Source: Clostridia bacterium
GTDB taxonomy: Bacteria > Bacillota > Clostridia > Christensenellales > Pumilibacteraceae
NCBI GenBank assembly: GCA_900767465.1
Contig: CAAGAW010000014.1
Span: 1-9,625, forward strand
DNA: 9,625 bases
Direction of reading: 5' to 3'
This document shows, piece after piece, positions 1 through 6,112 of the stretch (position 1 is its first letter; each line of letters starts with the position of its first letter). A program made the position numbers and the translations under genes. Below the pieces are notes generated by a model. That model saw nothing but the letters and a program-made list of their open reading frames with translations. It did no database searches and had not been told where the DNA came from.

Positions 1-215
1 ACGGCAACCGCTTCGTTTCCGAGTTCGGCAAACGCGCTCATCGCCGCAGTCGATACGCCCGTACCGAGCAGTTTTACCGAGGACACCGCGCCTATTCCGT
101 ACGCGTCCTGCGCGGATAACGCCCGATCTGGTTTTGCCTTGCACCCCGCGAACGCAAACGCGACGATTGCCGCCGATAACGCGCACGCTACTACAGATAA
201 TATTCTTTTTTTCAT
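1..215 (-). CDS. Putative lipoprotein of unknown function, N-terminal part only
   Basis: The frame opens with ATG at 215 after an excellent ribosome binding site (AAGGAGG, 226-232) and stays open for 71 codons to the left edge, so the C-terminus is missing. Residues 1-25 form a lipoprotein signal peptide: MKKR, a hydrophobic stretch rich in Ala and Val, and a lipobox A-F-A-G-C with Cys25 as the predicted lipidated residue. The protein is therefore expected to be exported and anchored to the outer face of the membrane. Residues 26-71 (starting KAKPDRALSAQDAYG) are rich in Ala, Gly, Ser and Val and match no domain I recognise. The gene is separated from trmL by a terminator, so it should be transcribed independently; I saw only a weak promoter candidate (CCGACA near 297, TTGTAT near 276). 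The lipoprotein call is firm; the function is unknown. Confidence 0.8.
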   Translation of the reverse strand, partial: MKKRILSVVACALSAAIVAFAFAGCKAKPDRALSAQDAYGIGAVSSVKLLGTGVSTAAMSAFAELGNEAVA

Positions 216-340
216 TTTACTTGCCTCCTTGGCGTCGATATTACGAAAGGATTTTTTTGTCCCTTCGCCATATACAACAATCGAGAAAGGCGTTTTGTCG
301 GTAAAAACGAAAAATTTTTTGAATATTTTTTTAGTCGCGC

Positions 341-371
341 AAAAATGGCTCTTACCCGATTGTTAAGAGCC
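341..371 (-). terminator. Intrinsic terminator downstream of trmL
   Basis: Read on the minus strand, a perfect 8-bp stem (GGCTCTTA, 364-371, pairing with TAAGAGCC, 347-354) with a 9-base loop is followed by ATTTTTG (341-346). It begins 13 bases beyond the trmL stop codon. This is the standard layout of a Rho-independent terminator and closes the hexosaminidase-trmL unit before the lipoprotein gene. Confidence 0.82.
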
Positions 372-383
372 GCTCGAATTACG

Positions 384-845
384 TTATTTTTGTCCGAAAA
401 AGTCGTGCTGGCGGAGAGCCTCGTAAAGCACGATCGCGACGGAATTAGCAAGATTGAGCGATCTGAGCGCGCCGAACATCGGAATACGGATCGCGTGATC
501 GTAGTCGCCGTAGATAAGCGGTTCGGGAAGTCCTTTCGTTTCTTTTCCGAACAGTATAAACGCGCCGTCGGGAAAAGAAACGTCCACGTACGCCTTTTTC
601 GCCTTGGTCGTGGCGTAAAACATAGGCGCGCCGGCGTTACGCTCCATAAACTCGTCCAAAGAGTCGTAATAGGTTATATCTACCTTGTCCCAGTAATCGA
701 GTCCGGCACGTTTTACGGTGCGGTCGCTTATCTCGAACCCGAACGGACGGACGAGGTGAAGCCGCGTGTGAGTACAAGCGCATGTGCGCGCGATATTGCC
801 CGTGTTTTGCGGTATTTCGGGTTCTACCAAAACTACGTTAAGCAT
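384..845 (-). CDS. trmL: tRNA (cytidine/uridine-34 2'-O)-methyltransferase, TrmL family (SPOUT)
   Basis: A 153-residue SPOUT methyltransferase, the usual length for TrmL (YibK/CspR). The family methylates the 2'-O of the wobble base (C34/U34) of certain leucine tRNAs using S-adenosylmethionine; it works as a dimer through a C-terminal trefoil knot. All three motifs are visible: N14-TGN-I-A-R20 near the start, FGKETKGLP at 99-107, and IPM followed by RSLNLANSVA (about 121-137) ending in YEALRQ. I chose ATG 845 because MLNVVLVEPEIPQNTGN is the normal start of the family. The frame stays open further upstream, but that would overlap the hexosaminidase gene and add residues foreign to the family. 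No Shine-Dalgarno precedes ATG 845; instead a promoter-like -10 box ends 7 bases before it, suggesting a leaderless transcript. The hexosaminidase stop is only 40 bases upstream, so read-through transcription is also possible. An intrinsic terminator follows. Confidence 0.93.
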   Translation of the reverse strand: MLNVVLVEPEIPQNTGNIARTCACTHTRLHLVRPFGFEISDRTVKRAGLDYWDKVDITYYDSLDEFMERNAGAPMFYATTKAKKAYVDVSFPDGAFILFGKETKGLPEPLIYGDYDHAIRIPMFGALRSLNLANSVAIVLYEALRQHDFFGQK

Positions 846-852
846 AAAAACT

Positions 853-880
853 ATAATACGTATGTGCGTTTTTGCGACAA
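853..880 (-). promoter_or_regulatory. Putative promoter for trmL, predicted leaderless
   Basis: On the minus strand, TTGTCG (875-880) is followed after 16 bases by TATTAT (853-858), a sigma-A-like pair with five of six -10 matches. The sequence from the -10 box to the ATG at 845 is only 7 bases, so the first transcribed base would lie at or next to the A of the start codon. There is no GGAG-like sequence in the 40-base gap. The call rests on sequence resemblance only. Confidence 0.5.
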
Positions 881-885
881 AACGA

Positions 886-2745
886 TCAGAACACGGACGT
901 AGAAACGTTGCGGGCGTAATTGTTGAAACTAACGTTTTTCGCATTTACGTTTTCTTCTTTGAACATGCTTACGAACGTTTCGTCAAACTGCGGAATCGAA
1001 TCGATCTTTCCGGACGCGTAGTCGGTAAGAATATCCGCGCAGTGCTCGATACGGAGCATAAGTCCGCCGAGGCGCGCGTCCTGAACTTCGAATCCGAAAG
1101 GCTTGCTTTCGGTATTCCACTGCTTGCGGAACGCAAGGTAGAACGCTTTGAGTTTTTTTGAAAGGGTTTTGTAATCGTTCTTTACGAGCGAGGCAATTTC
1201 TTCGCGGTCGCCGCGCTCATAAAGAAGGCGGGTTTTCGCGCCGAGATTGTGTTTTACCGAAAGAACGTCGCAAAGCGCGCGCTGTGTGTCGAACATGTAC
1301 GCATACTTGCCGGCGCGTTTGCCCGCCGACGCGATTTTACGCGCGTGACGGCGATAAATTTCTTCGGCGTTTTCGGTCGCGAGATCGTCGAACAAGCCGC
1401 CGACGGGGTCGTTATAAAGCATATACTTACAAGGATTTTCGAAACAATCTTTGCCGTGATCGCCCGAATCGTAATTCGCCATATCGAGCGTGAGGAAGTC
1501 TTTGACGGCGATACCGGTAACCGCTTTGAAAATTTTGGAATAATTCGATTTGCCGCGAACGGTTTCGCTTGCCATGCAAAGCGTGGGAAGAACCGCAAGC
1601 GGCGAACATTCCGCGCCGTTGTCGCCCCACATCGTTATGAGGGTTTTGTCGAGTCCGTTCTTTTTGCACGCGCTCATTGCCGCTTTGGTAACGTATTCGC
1701 TGACGTGGTTAAGTCCGGTAAAACCGCTCCACGTCCACGCGCCGCCGGCAAACGAAATTTCGTTGCCGATCTGTCGGTGCATTTTGATCATGCGGTCGTA
1801 GAATTTCGGGTCGGCGTGGTAGTAATCCCAATAAACGAGACGCACGTTTTTCGGAATTCCTTCGAGCGCGTCAACGTCGAGTTTTGCGTCGTCGTTCGGG
1901 TAATATTGGCCGCCGAAGCAAAGACTGAAGAACATATCGCTCCACATCATCGGCTTGAAGTCGTACTTTTCGCAGATTCCGATAACGCGTTTGAGGTGCT
2001 TTATGATAAGTTGCTGACGGGTAGCCGTCGCGCCGTGAAGATCCTCGTACCTACCTCGTCCCACCATATGCGCCTCGTCCATACCGATATGGATTTTGTG
2101 CGAACGGAACGCCTTGCGCATAATCGCGATCATCTTTTCGATAAGCGCGTAGGTGCGCTCGTCGTCGATTAAAAGTATGTCGTTGTTGTCGTTGATCGCA
2201 GCGTACTCTTCCCATCTGAAAATCTGATTGAGATGCGCGAGAGTTTGAATACACGGCACGAGTTCGATGCCGATTTTCGCGCCGAACGCGTCGAGTTCGG
2301 TAAGTTCTTCGGTGGTGTATCTGCCGCGCATATACCCGAAACGAGGCTCGCCCTCGATTTCGTACGTGTCCTCGGTGTAAAGCATAAGCTGGTTATACCC
2401 CATAGCCGCGAGCGTGCGCATAAAATCTTTGACGAACGCGACAGTTCGTACGGCGTTGCGCGAACAGTCGAGCATTACGCCGAGTTCGGCGGGGGTCTTG
2501 CACTCCTCGACCGTAAATTCGCCTTTATCCGCGTTTGCCTTTATGAGCGTGAGCGCGCGATTGAAAGCCGTAATCGTATCGTAGGTTACGACGTATTTTT
2601 TGCCGTCGGACTCGACTTTGAGTTTGTCGCCCTTTACCGCCTCGACCGCGATTCCGTCTGCGCCCTCTTCGAGGCAGAGAGTCTTTAAAACCTCGTCCGC
2701 GCTCGCTTTAAGCCCGGCAGGGACGCCGTTAAGATTGAGTTTCAT
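886..2745 (-). CDS. Beta-N-acetylhexosaminidase-like glycoside hydrolase, family 20
   Basis: A 619-residue protein with the features of GH20 exo-hexosaminidases, which remove terminal GlcNAc or GalNAc by substrate-assisted catalysis. Residues 1-85 resemble the small alpha/beta domain before the barrel. The barrel starts at about 88 (GVMLDCSRNAV, with Arg96 a likely sugar-binding arginine). The hallmark Asp-Glu pair is D223-E224 in HIGMDEA; the Asp orients the acetamido group and the Glu is the acid. Tryptophans at 268, 306, 337 and 339 and the WGDNGAE segment at 373-379 fit the active-site wall. A helical C-terminal region (about 455-619) follows. No signal peptide or membrane segment is seen, so it is probably cytoplasmic and acts on imported saccharides. 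The ATG at 2745 is supported by GGAG (2751-2754). It has its own promoter, lies downstream of a GH2 gene, and is followed closely by trmL. Exact substrate cannot be read from the sequence; the family call is solid. Confidence 0.88.
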   Translation of the reverse strand: MKLNLNGVPAGLKASADEVLKTLCLEEGADGIAVEAVKGDKLKVESDGKKYVVTYDTITAFNRALTLIKANADKGEFTVEECKTPAELGVMLDCSRNAVRTVAFVKDFMRTLAAMGYNQLMLYTEDTYEIEGEPRFGYMRGRYTTEELTELDAFGAKIGIELVPCIQTLAHLNQIFRWEEYAAINDNNDILLIDDERTYALIEKMIAIMRKAFRSHKIHIGMDEAHMVGRGRYEDLHGATATRQQLIIKHLKRVIGICEKYDFKPMMWSDMFFSLCFGGQYYPNDDAKLDVDALEGIPKNVRLVYWDYYHADPKFYDRMIKMHRQIGNEISFAGGAWTWSGFTGLNHVSEYVTKAAMSACKKNGLDKTLITMWGDNGAECSPLAVLPTLCMASETVRGKSNYSKIFKAVTGIAVKDFLTLDMANYDSGDHGKDCFENPCKYMLYNDPVGGLFDDLATENAEEIYRRHARKIASAGKRAGKYAYMFDTQRALCDVLSVKHNLGAKTRLLYERGDREEIASLVKNDYKTLSKKLKAFYLAFRKQWNTESKPFGFEVQDARLGGLMLRIEHCADILTDYASGKIDSIPQFDETFVSMFKEENVNAKNVSFNNYARNVSTSVF

Positions 2746-2781
2746 AATTTCTCCGTTTTCCTTTTTTGTGACGTTTAGACG

Positions 2782-2810
2782 ATTATATCATATCGGCGCA
2801 GAAAACGCAA
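2782..2810 (-). promoter_or_regulatory. Promoter of the GH20 hexosaminidase gene
   Basis: On the minus strand, TTGCGT (2805-2810), a 17-base spacer and a perfect TATAAT (2782-2787) preceded by TGA, which makes an extended -10 box. The start of transcription would be near 2775, about 30 bases before the ATG at 2745. The -35 region lies inside TTTTCGTTGC, a 10-base word that also occurs upstream of the GH2 gene. Confidence 0.8.
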
Positions 2811-2869
2811 CGAAAAAAGGGTGCATTTTCCGACGGATTTATAACACTTTTTGCTTTAATCGCAACGCG

Positions 2870-2901
2870 AAAAGCGACTCCGTTTTGTGCGGAATCGCTT
2901 T
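2870..2901 (-). terminator. Terminator-like hairpin after the GH2 gene
   Basis: A 12-bp stem with one G-U pair (AAAGCGATTCCG, 2890-2901, with CGGAGTCGCTTT, 2871-2882, minus strand) and a 7-base loop begins 6 bases beyond the GH2 stop codon. The T-run on the minus side is short (TTTT, then CGCG). On the plus strand the same hairpin is followed by six Ts, but no plus-strand gene leads into it. Termination of the GH2 transcript is likely but may be incomplete. Confidence 0.68.
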
Positions 2902-2907
2902 GTTTTT

Positions 2908-4668
2908 TCAGTCGAGCTCTTCGTACGCGGCACGCTTTATCATTGCCTTACGGATTTTTTCGACGGTTTCGGGTTTGAATTTGTCGCGGCGGTCGTAATA
3001 ATAAAGTCCGTTCACTTCCTGTTCGACGTCGGTAAGTTGCGTGTAGCAGAACGCGCAGATTTTCGGATTCCCGAGCAGAATTCCGAGGTATTCGACGAAT
3101 TTGTCGGCAAGCGCGTCTTCCGTTTCCGGGATTTCGCCGTACGCCCAGCCGGCTGCTTCGGGCGGCCATTTGAATCCGCCGAACTCGCTGAGGAAGTACG
3201 GTTCGCCGTGGTAGTCCTGATCCATCGCGTCCGGAACTTTGCCGCTCTCGAACGAGGCGAATTTTTCGCGGAATTTAGCGACGTCGCCCTCGTAGTCGTG
3301 GACGTCGTAAATATCGGTTTGGACGTGGTAATTCCAGCTTACGTCGATAACGGGACGGGTGCGGTCGGCGCGCTTGGTTTCGAGGTAAACCTGACGAACG
3401 AGGTCGTCGCACTGCCCTTTGCCGAGAAAAACGAAGTTCTCGTTGAACGGACACCAGCCGATAAGCGCGGGGTGGTTATAGTCGCGCTCGACCGATTCGA
3501 GCCATTCGGGGAGGAAATTAAGGAAATTTGCGGGGTCGGAGTGATCGAATCCCCAGTTGGGATACTCTCCCCAGACGATATAACCGAGTTTGTCGGCTAG
3601 ATACAAAAATCTGCGCTCGAACACGCGTTCGTGGAGTCGCGCGCCGTTGAAGCCGAACGCTTTGGAGCGAAGAATATCCTTTTGGATATCATCGACGGAT
3701 TCGGGAAGGTAAACTCCTTTACCCCAGTATCCCTGATCGAGGACGAGACGCTGAAATACGCGCTTGTCGTTGATTTTCAGTCCCTTATCGTCGAGCGAGA
3801 GTTTGCGAAGTCCGAAATACGACTTTACTTCGTCCTTTTCGCCGTTTGCCGTCACGGTAATCGCAAGGTCGTAAAGATAGGGGTTTTCGATGCTCCACGG
3901 TTTGATCTCGCTAAGTTCGATCGTCGCTTCGCCGTCGTTTACGCCGACAAGTTTTATAGTTTTTTCGCCGACTTTTTTGCCGCCCGAAAGCGCGGTAAGC
4001 GTTACGGTTTTATCCGCGTTTCCCGCAGTTACGACTTCGGCGTGAACGCAACCGTTATCGAGGTCGGGGGTAAGACGGACGGAAACGAGCCGGTTTTCGT
4101 TTACTTCTTCAAGCCACACCGACTGCCATATTCCGGTGGAACGCGTATAAAAACACCCGTACGACTCGCTTTTCGGGGACTGTTTGCCGGAGGGTTGACG
4201 AACGTCGCGCGGGTCGCCGTAGACGTGCAGCTGCAATTCGACTTCGCCGTTTTGAATATGGTCGGTTACATCCACCGAAAACGGCGTGTATCCGCCCTTG
4301 TGTTCGAGGACGTGCTCGCCGCTCAGAAATACGTTGGTCGTATGAAAAACCGCCTCGAAGTTGACGAGATAACGCTTGTTCGGCTTCGGGTCGATTTTAA
4401 GGACTTTGCGGTACCTGCAAGCCACGATAAAGTTTTTCTCGCCGATTCCGGACAGTTCGCTTTCCGGGCAGAACGGAACGTTGATTTTAAGCGGAAATTC
4501 TGTTTCGACGACGTAGCCTCTTCCCCATTTCGGGTTAGCCGCGAGACGGTGGCGTTCCAGAACTTCGGGCATATTCGGGCATAGCGCGAAATCCCACTCT
4601 CCGTTAAGACACGTCCAGTTTTCGCGGACGAGTTCGGGACGCGGGTACTCGGTACGATAAATTTTCAT
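2908..4668 (-). CDS. Glycoside hydrolase family 2 (beta-galactosidase / beta-glucuronidase type)
   Basis: A 586-residue GH2 enzyme, the size of the short beta-glucuronidase-like members rather than the roughly 1000-residue LacZ type. The domain order is clear: N-terminal jelly-roll sugar-binding domain (about 1-185, with LNGEWDF at 21-27 and STGIWQSVWLE at 177-187), an Ig-like domain (about 188-285), then a TIM barrel. The acid/base is Glu410 in CPFNEN and the nucleophile is Glu495 in FLSEFGG. The segment VEQEVNGLYYYDRRDKF near the end is also typical. No signal peptide is present, so it should act in the cytoplasm on imported sugars. ATG 4668 is chosen because AGAGG lies at the right distance and the protein then begins directly with the GH2 domain; an upstream ATG at 4746 in the same frame would precede the promoter. 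Whether the glycon is galactose, glucuronate or another sugar cannot be decided here. Confidence 0.9.
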   Translation of the reverse strand: MKIYRTEYPRPELVRENWTCLNGEWDFALCPNMPEVLERHRLAANPKWGRGYVVETEFPLKINVPFCPESELSGIGEKNFIVACRYRKVLKIDPKPNKRYLVNFEAVFHTTNVFLSGEHVLEHKGGYTPFSVDVTDHIQNGEVELQLHVYGDPRDVRQPSGKQSPKSESYGCFYTRSTGIWQSVWLEEVNENRLVSVRLTPDLDNGCVHAEVVTAGNADKTVTLTALSGGKKVGEKTIKLVGVNDGEATIELSEIKPWSIENPYLYDLAITVTANGEKDEVKSYFGLRKLSLDDKGLKINDKRVFQRLVLDQGYWGKGVYLPESVDDIQKDILRSKAFGFNGARLHERVFERRFLYLADKLGYIVWGEYPNWGFDHSDPANFLNFLPEWLESVERDYNHPALIGWCPFNENFVFLGKGQCDDLVRQVYLETKRADRTRPVIDVSWNYHVQTDIYDVHDYEGDVAKFREKFASFESGKVPDAMDQDYHGEPYFLSEFGGFKWPPEAAGWAYGEIPETEDALADKFVEYLGILLGNPKICAFCYTQLTDVEQEVNGLYYYDRRDKFKPETVEKIRKAMIKRAAYEELD

Positions 4669-4683
4669 TTTCAGCCTCTTTTT

Positions 4684-4724
4684 GCGGATTTTCCGCGTTT
4701 TTTCGGATTTGCGGACGAGTCCGC
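4684..4724 (-). promoter_or_regulatory. Two tandem GCGGA hairpins in the GH2 mRNA leader
   Basis: The predicted 5' leader of the GH2 gene (about 4730 to 4669) carries two small inverted repeats with the same arms: GCGGACTCGTCCGC (4711-4724) and GCGGAAAATCCGC (4684-4696), read on the minus strand. The second ends a few bases before the ribosome binding site (about 4675-4680). They could also pair with each other, since the arms are the same. A role in mRNA stability or translation control is possible but unproven. Confidence 0.45.
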
Positions 4725-4736
4725 TTTCGTAGAATA

Positions 4737-4766
4737 ATGATAACATATTTTTCGTCGGTAGGTCAA
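4737..4766 (-). promoter_or_regulatory. Promoter of the GH2 gene
   Basis: On the minus strand, TTGACC (4761-4766), 18 bases, then TATCAT (4737-4742), preceded by TGT and so an extended -10. Each box matches the sigma-A consensus at five of six positions. Transcription should start near 4730, giving a leader of about 60 bases. The imperfect dyad at 4762-4780 overlaps the -35 box. Confidence 0.78.
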
Positions 4767-4780
4767 GCGCGATCGCTGAC
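4762..4780 (-). promoter_or_regulatory. Operator-like imperfect dyad overlapping the GH2 -35 box
   Basis: On the minus strand GTCAGCG and CGC-T-TGAC are inverted arms around a central ATCG, with one extra T in the right arm. The right arm includes the -35 hexamer TTGACC. A repressor binding here would block RNA polymerase, which would suit a sugar-inducible glycosidase gene. No regulator gene is in the window, and the dyad is short. Confidence 0.3.
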
Positions 4781-4806
4781 TTTTCCTATCCGATTATTTA
4801 CCGTTT

Positions 4807-4834
4807 CTACTGCGTTTTCGTTGCAAAACGGTAG
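4807..4834. repeat. Intergenic hairpin between minE and the GH2 gene
   Basis: Plus strand: CTAC and CGTTTT (4807-4818, with TG between them) pair with AAAACG and GTAG (4825-4834) around the loop CGTTGC, giving ten base pairs and a two-base bulge. No T-run follows on either strand, so it does not look like a terminator. It lies about 40 bases upstream of the GH2 -35 box. Confidence 0.5.
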
Positions 4835-4867
4835 TAAATCGCCCGAATCGCATAGTTACGAGTGACG

Positions 4868-4914
4868 AAAAACCGCCGATTTTTATCAGTTTTTACCCGA
4901 TTTTCGATATCGGC
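4868..4914 (-). terminator. Weak terminator candidate downstream of minE
   Basis: Minus strand: GCCGAT (4909-4914) can pair with ATCGGC (4875-4880), followed by GG and five Ts (4868-4872). The loop would be 28 bases long and a smaller competing pairing exists inside it, so this is a poor intrinsic terminator. It is the only candidate I see between the minE stop and the GH2 promoter. Confidence 0.28.
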
Positions 4915-4932
4915 TCGCCTACCGTAGCGGTC

Positions 4933-5175
4933 CTACAGCACCCTGCCTATATCTATAAGTCTGTCGGTGACTGCGCGGACGGTGAGCGCGTACTCGCCGT
5001 TTTCGAGAATGTCGATATACACTTTGAGCCGGTCGGGATTGAGGTACATATAGTTTGTAAGCAGTTTGTACTGTTCGCTTTTCATTGCGCGAAGCATACT
5101 TTCGATCGCTCCGATTTTGTCGTTTACGACGACCTTTCTGAGTCTTTCGCCGGCGGGCGACTGTTTTCGCGGCAT
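4933..5175 (-). CDS. minE: Cell division topological specificity factor MinE, divergent
   Basis: An 80-residue protein immediately downstream of minD. Family resemblance is visible in two blocks: SPAGERLRKVVVNDK (6-20), matching the usual AKERLxxVLxHDR anti-MinCD helix, and the C-terminal part (about 35-68: LLTNYMYLNPDRLKVYIDIL, then EYALTVRAV), matching the dimerising topological-specificity domain. MinE stimulates MinD ATPase at the membrane and so restricts the division inhibitor to the poles. The start is secure: TAAGGAGG lies 7 bases before the ATG, and its TAA is the minD stop codon, so the two genes are translationally linked. The first nine residues (MPRKQSPAG) lack the hydrophobic, amphipathic membrane-targeting segment usually found at the MinE N-terminus. 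Position after minD makes MinE much more likely than any other small protein. Confidence 0.78.
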   Translation of the reverse strand: MPRKQSPAGERLRKVVVNDKIGAIESMLRAMKSEQYKLLTNYMYLNPDRLKVYIDILENGEYALTVRAVTDRLIDIGRVL

Positions 5176-5187
5176 AAGAGAACCTCC

Positions 5188-5979
5188 TTATACGAACCGT
5201 TTGATTTTACTTTTGATAACGCCCAAAAGTCCGCGATAACGGCTTTCGGGATCGTATATTTCGCCTTTACCGGTGGCGATACGCGCGGCGGTAAGCAGTA
5301 ACGCTTTCTCCCCTTCCGATCTCTTTTTAGGCGGCGCGGACAGAACGCTTAATAAATTTATCCCGTCGTCGTCGGGGATCACGCCCGCGATTTCCGCTCC
5401 GAGCGCGCGACCGATTTCGTCCACGCTCACGCTCTCGCCCGAAATGCTCATATCGCCGCGAACGCGGTTGACTACGATTCCGCGCTTTTTTATCCCGTAA
5501 GCGGCAACGAGTCCGAGCGTTTTGTCGGCGTCGCGAAGCGCGGAAAGGTGCGGCGTGGTAACGACAATCGCCTCGGTTGCGGCGCAAACGGCGCGGCGGA
5601 ATCCTTTTTCTATTCCCGCGGGCGAATCTATAAATATAAAATCGAATCGCGGCGACAACGAATTTACGATGACTTTAAGAGACTGTCCGTCCACGCGGCT
5701 TTCGTCGTACGTATGCGCGGCGGCGAGTAGTCTGAGTCCGTTTTCGTCCGCGTTTACAAGCGCCTGCAACGCCCTGCAGCGGTTTTCGGCGACGTCCACG
5801 ACGTCGTAAACGACCTTGCTTTCCACGCCAAGCAGAACGTCGAGGTTGTTGAGTCCGAAATCGGCGTCAACGAGCGCGACTTTATAGCCGCGGGCGGCCA
5901 AAACCCGTCCGATACTTGCCGTGAGAGTACTTTTGCCCACTCCGCCCTTGCCCGAAGTTACGACGATAACTCGCGCCAT
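5188..5979 (-). CDS. minD: Septum site-determining ATPase MinD
   Basis: A 263-residue ParA/MinD-family ATPase, normal length for MinD. The deviant Walker A motif is GKGGVGKST (10-18, with Lys11 and Lys16), followed by switch I VDADFGLNNLDVLLG (37-51) and the Walker B/switch II segment IDSPAGIEKG (117-126). The C-terminus (about 249-263, RGLLGVIKSKIKRFV) is the short amphipathic helix that lets ATP-bound MinD dimers sit on the membrane. MinD recruits MinC to block FtsZ assembly near the poles, with MinE driving its release. No minC is seen in this window, so the inhibitor must be encoded elsewhere or be missing. ATG 5979 has AAGGAGG four bases upstream, and the protein starts at the usual MARVIVVTSGKGG. 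Upstream, a hairpin with a T-run separates it from the mreB-like gene; downstream minE follows after 12 bases. Confidence 0.96.
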   Translation of the reverse strand: MARVIVVTSGKGGVGKSTLTASIGRVLAARGYKVALVDADFGLNNLDVLLGVESKVVYDVVDVAENRCRALQALVNADENGLRLLAAAHTYDESRVDGQSLKVIVNSLSPRFDFIFIDSPAGIEKGFRRAVCAATEAIVVTTPHLSALRDADKTLGLVAAYGIKKRGIVVNRVRGDMSISGESVSVDEIGRALGAEIAGVIPDDDGINLLSVLSAPPKKRSEGEKALLLTAARIATGKGEIYDPESRYRGLLGVIKSKIKRFV

Positions 5980-6000
5980 TATGCCTCCTTTGCCGCGACG

Positions 6001-6031
6001 AAAAAAACGGGCGGCTTTTACGCTACCCGTT
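6001..6031 (-). terminator. Terminator or attenuator hairpin between mreB-like gene and minD
   Basis: Minus strand: AACGGGTAGC (6022-6031) pairs with GCCGCCCGTT (6006-6015), with one G-U pair and one A-C mismatch, around the loop GTAAAA. Five more Ts (6001-6005) follow, making seven in a row with the end of the stem. The T-run ends only about ten bases before the minD ribosome binding site, so no separate minD promoter can fit after it. It should therefore lower, not abolish, transcription into minDE. Confidence 0.6.
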
Positions 6032-6032
6032 A

Positions 6033-6038
6033 ATTATA
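6033..6038 (-). promoter_or_regulatory. Consensus -10 box (TATAAT) upstream of minD
   Basis: A perfect TATAAT on the minus strand, directly next to the hairpin at 6001-6031. Transcription from it would begin inside the left arm of that hairpin. No convincing -35 box lies at 16-18 bases (ATATTT at 17) and there is no TGn extension, so promoter activity is uncertain. Confidence 0.32.
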
Positions 6039-6112
6039 CCTCGCCGAAACGAGAAAAATATGCTGTTTTTTCGCGAATCAAGACGATTCTGCTCGTTTTT
6101 GCCCTTCCGGAT

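Noticed and set aside
845..944. Longer N-terminus for trmL starting at 944
   Set aside because: The extension overlaps the end of the GH20 gene, has no family resemblance and no ribosome binding site. ATG 845 gives the standard TrmL N-terminus.
4669..4746. Longer N-terminus for the GH2 protein starting at 4746
   Set aside because: That ATG lies upstream of the predicted transcription start and inside the promoter; the added 26 residues are basic and unlike the family, while ATG 4668 has AGAGG at good distance.
4735..4932. Small RNA or riboswitch in the minE-GH2 gap
   Set aside because: There is a hairpin at 4807-4834 but no recognisable riboswitch core and no T-run after it; I can support only a hairpin.
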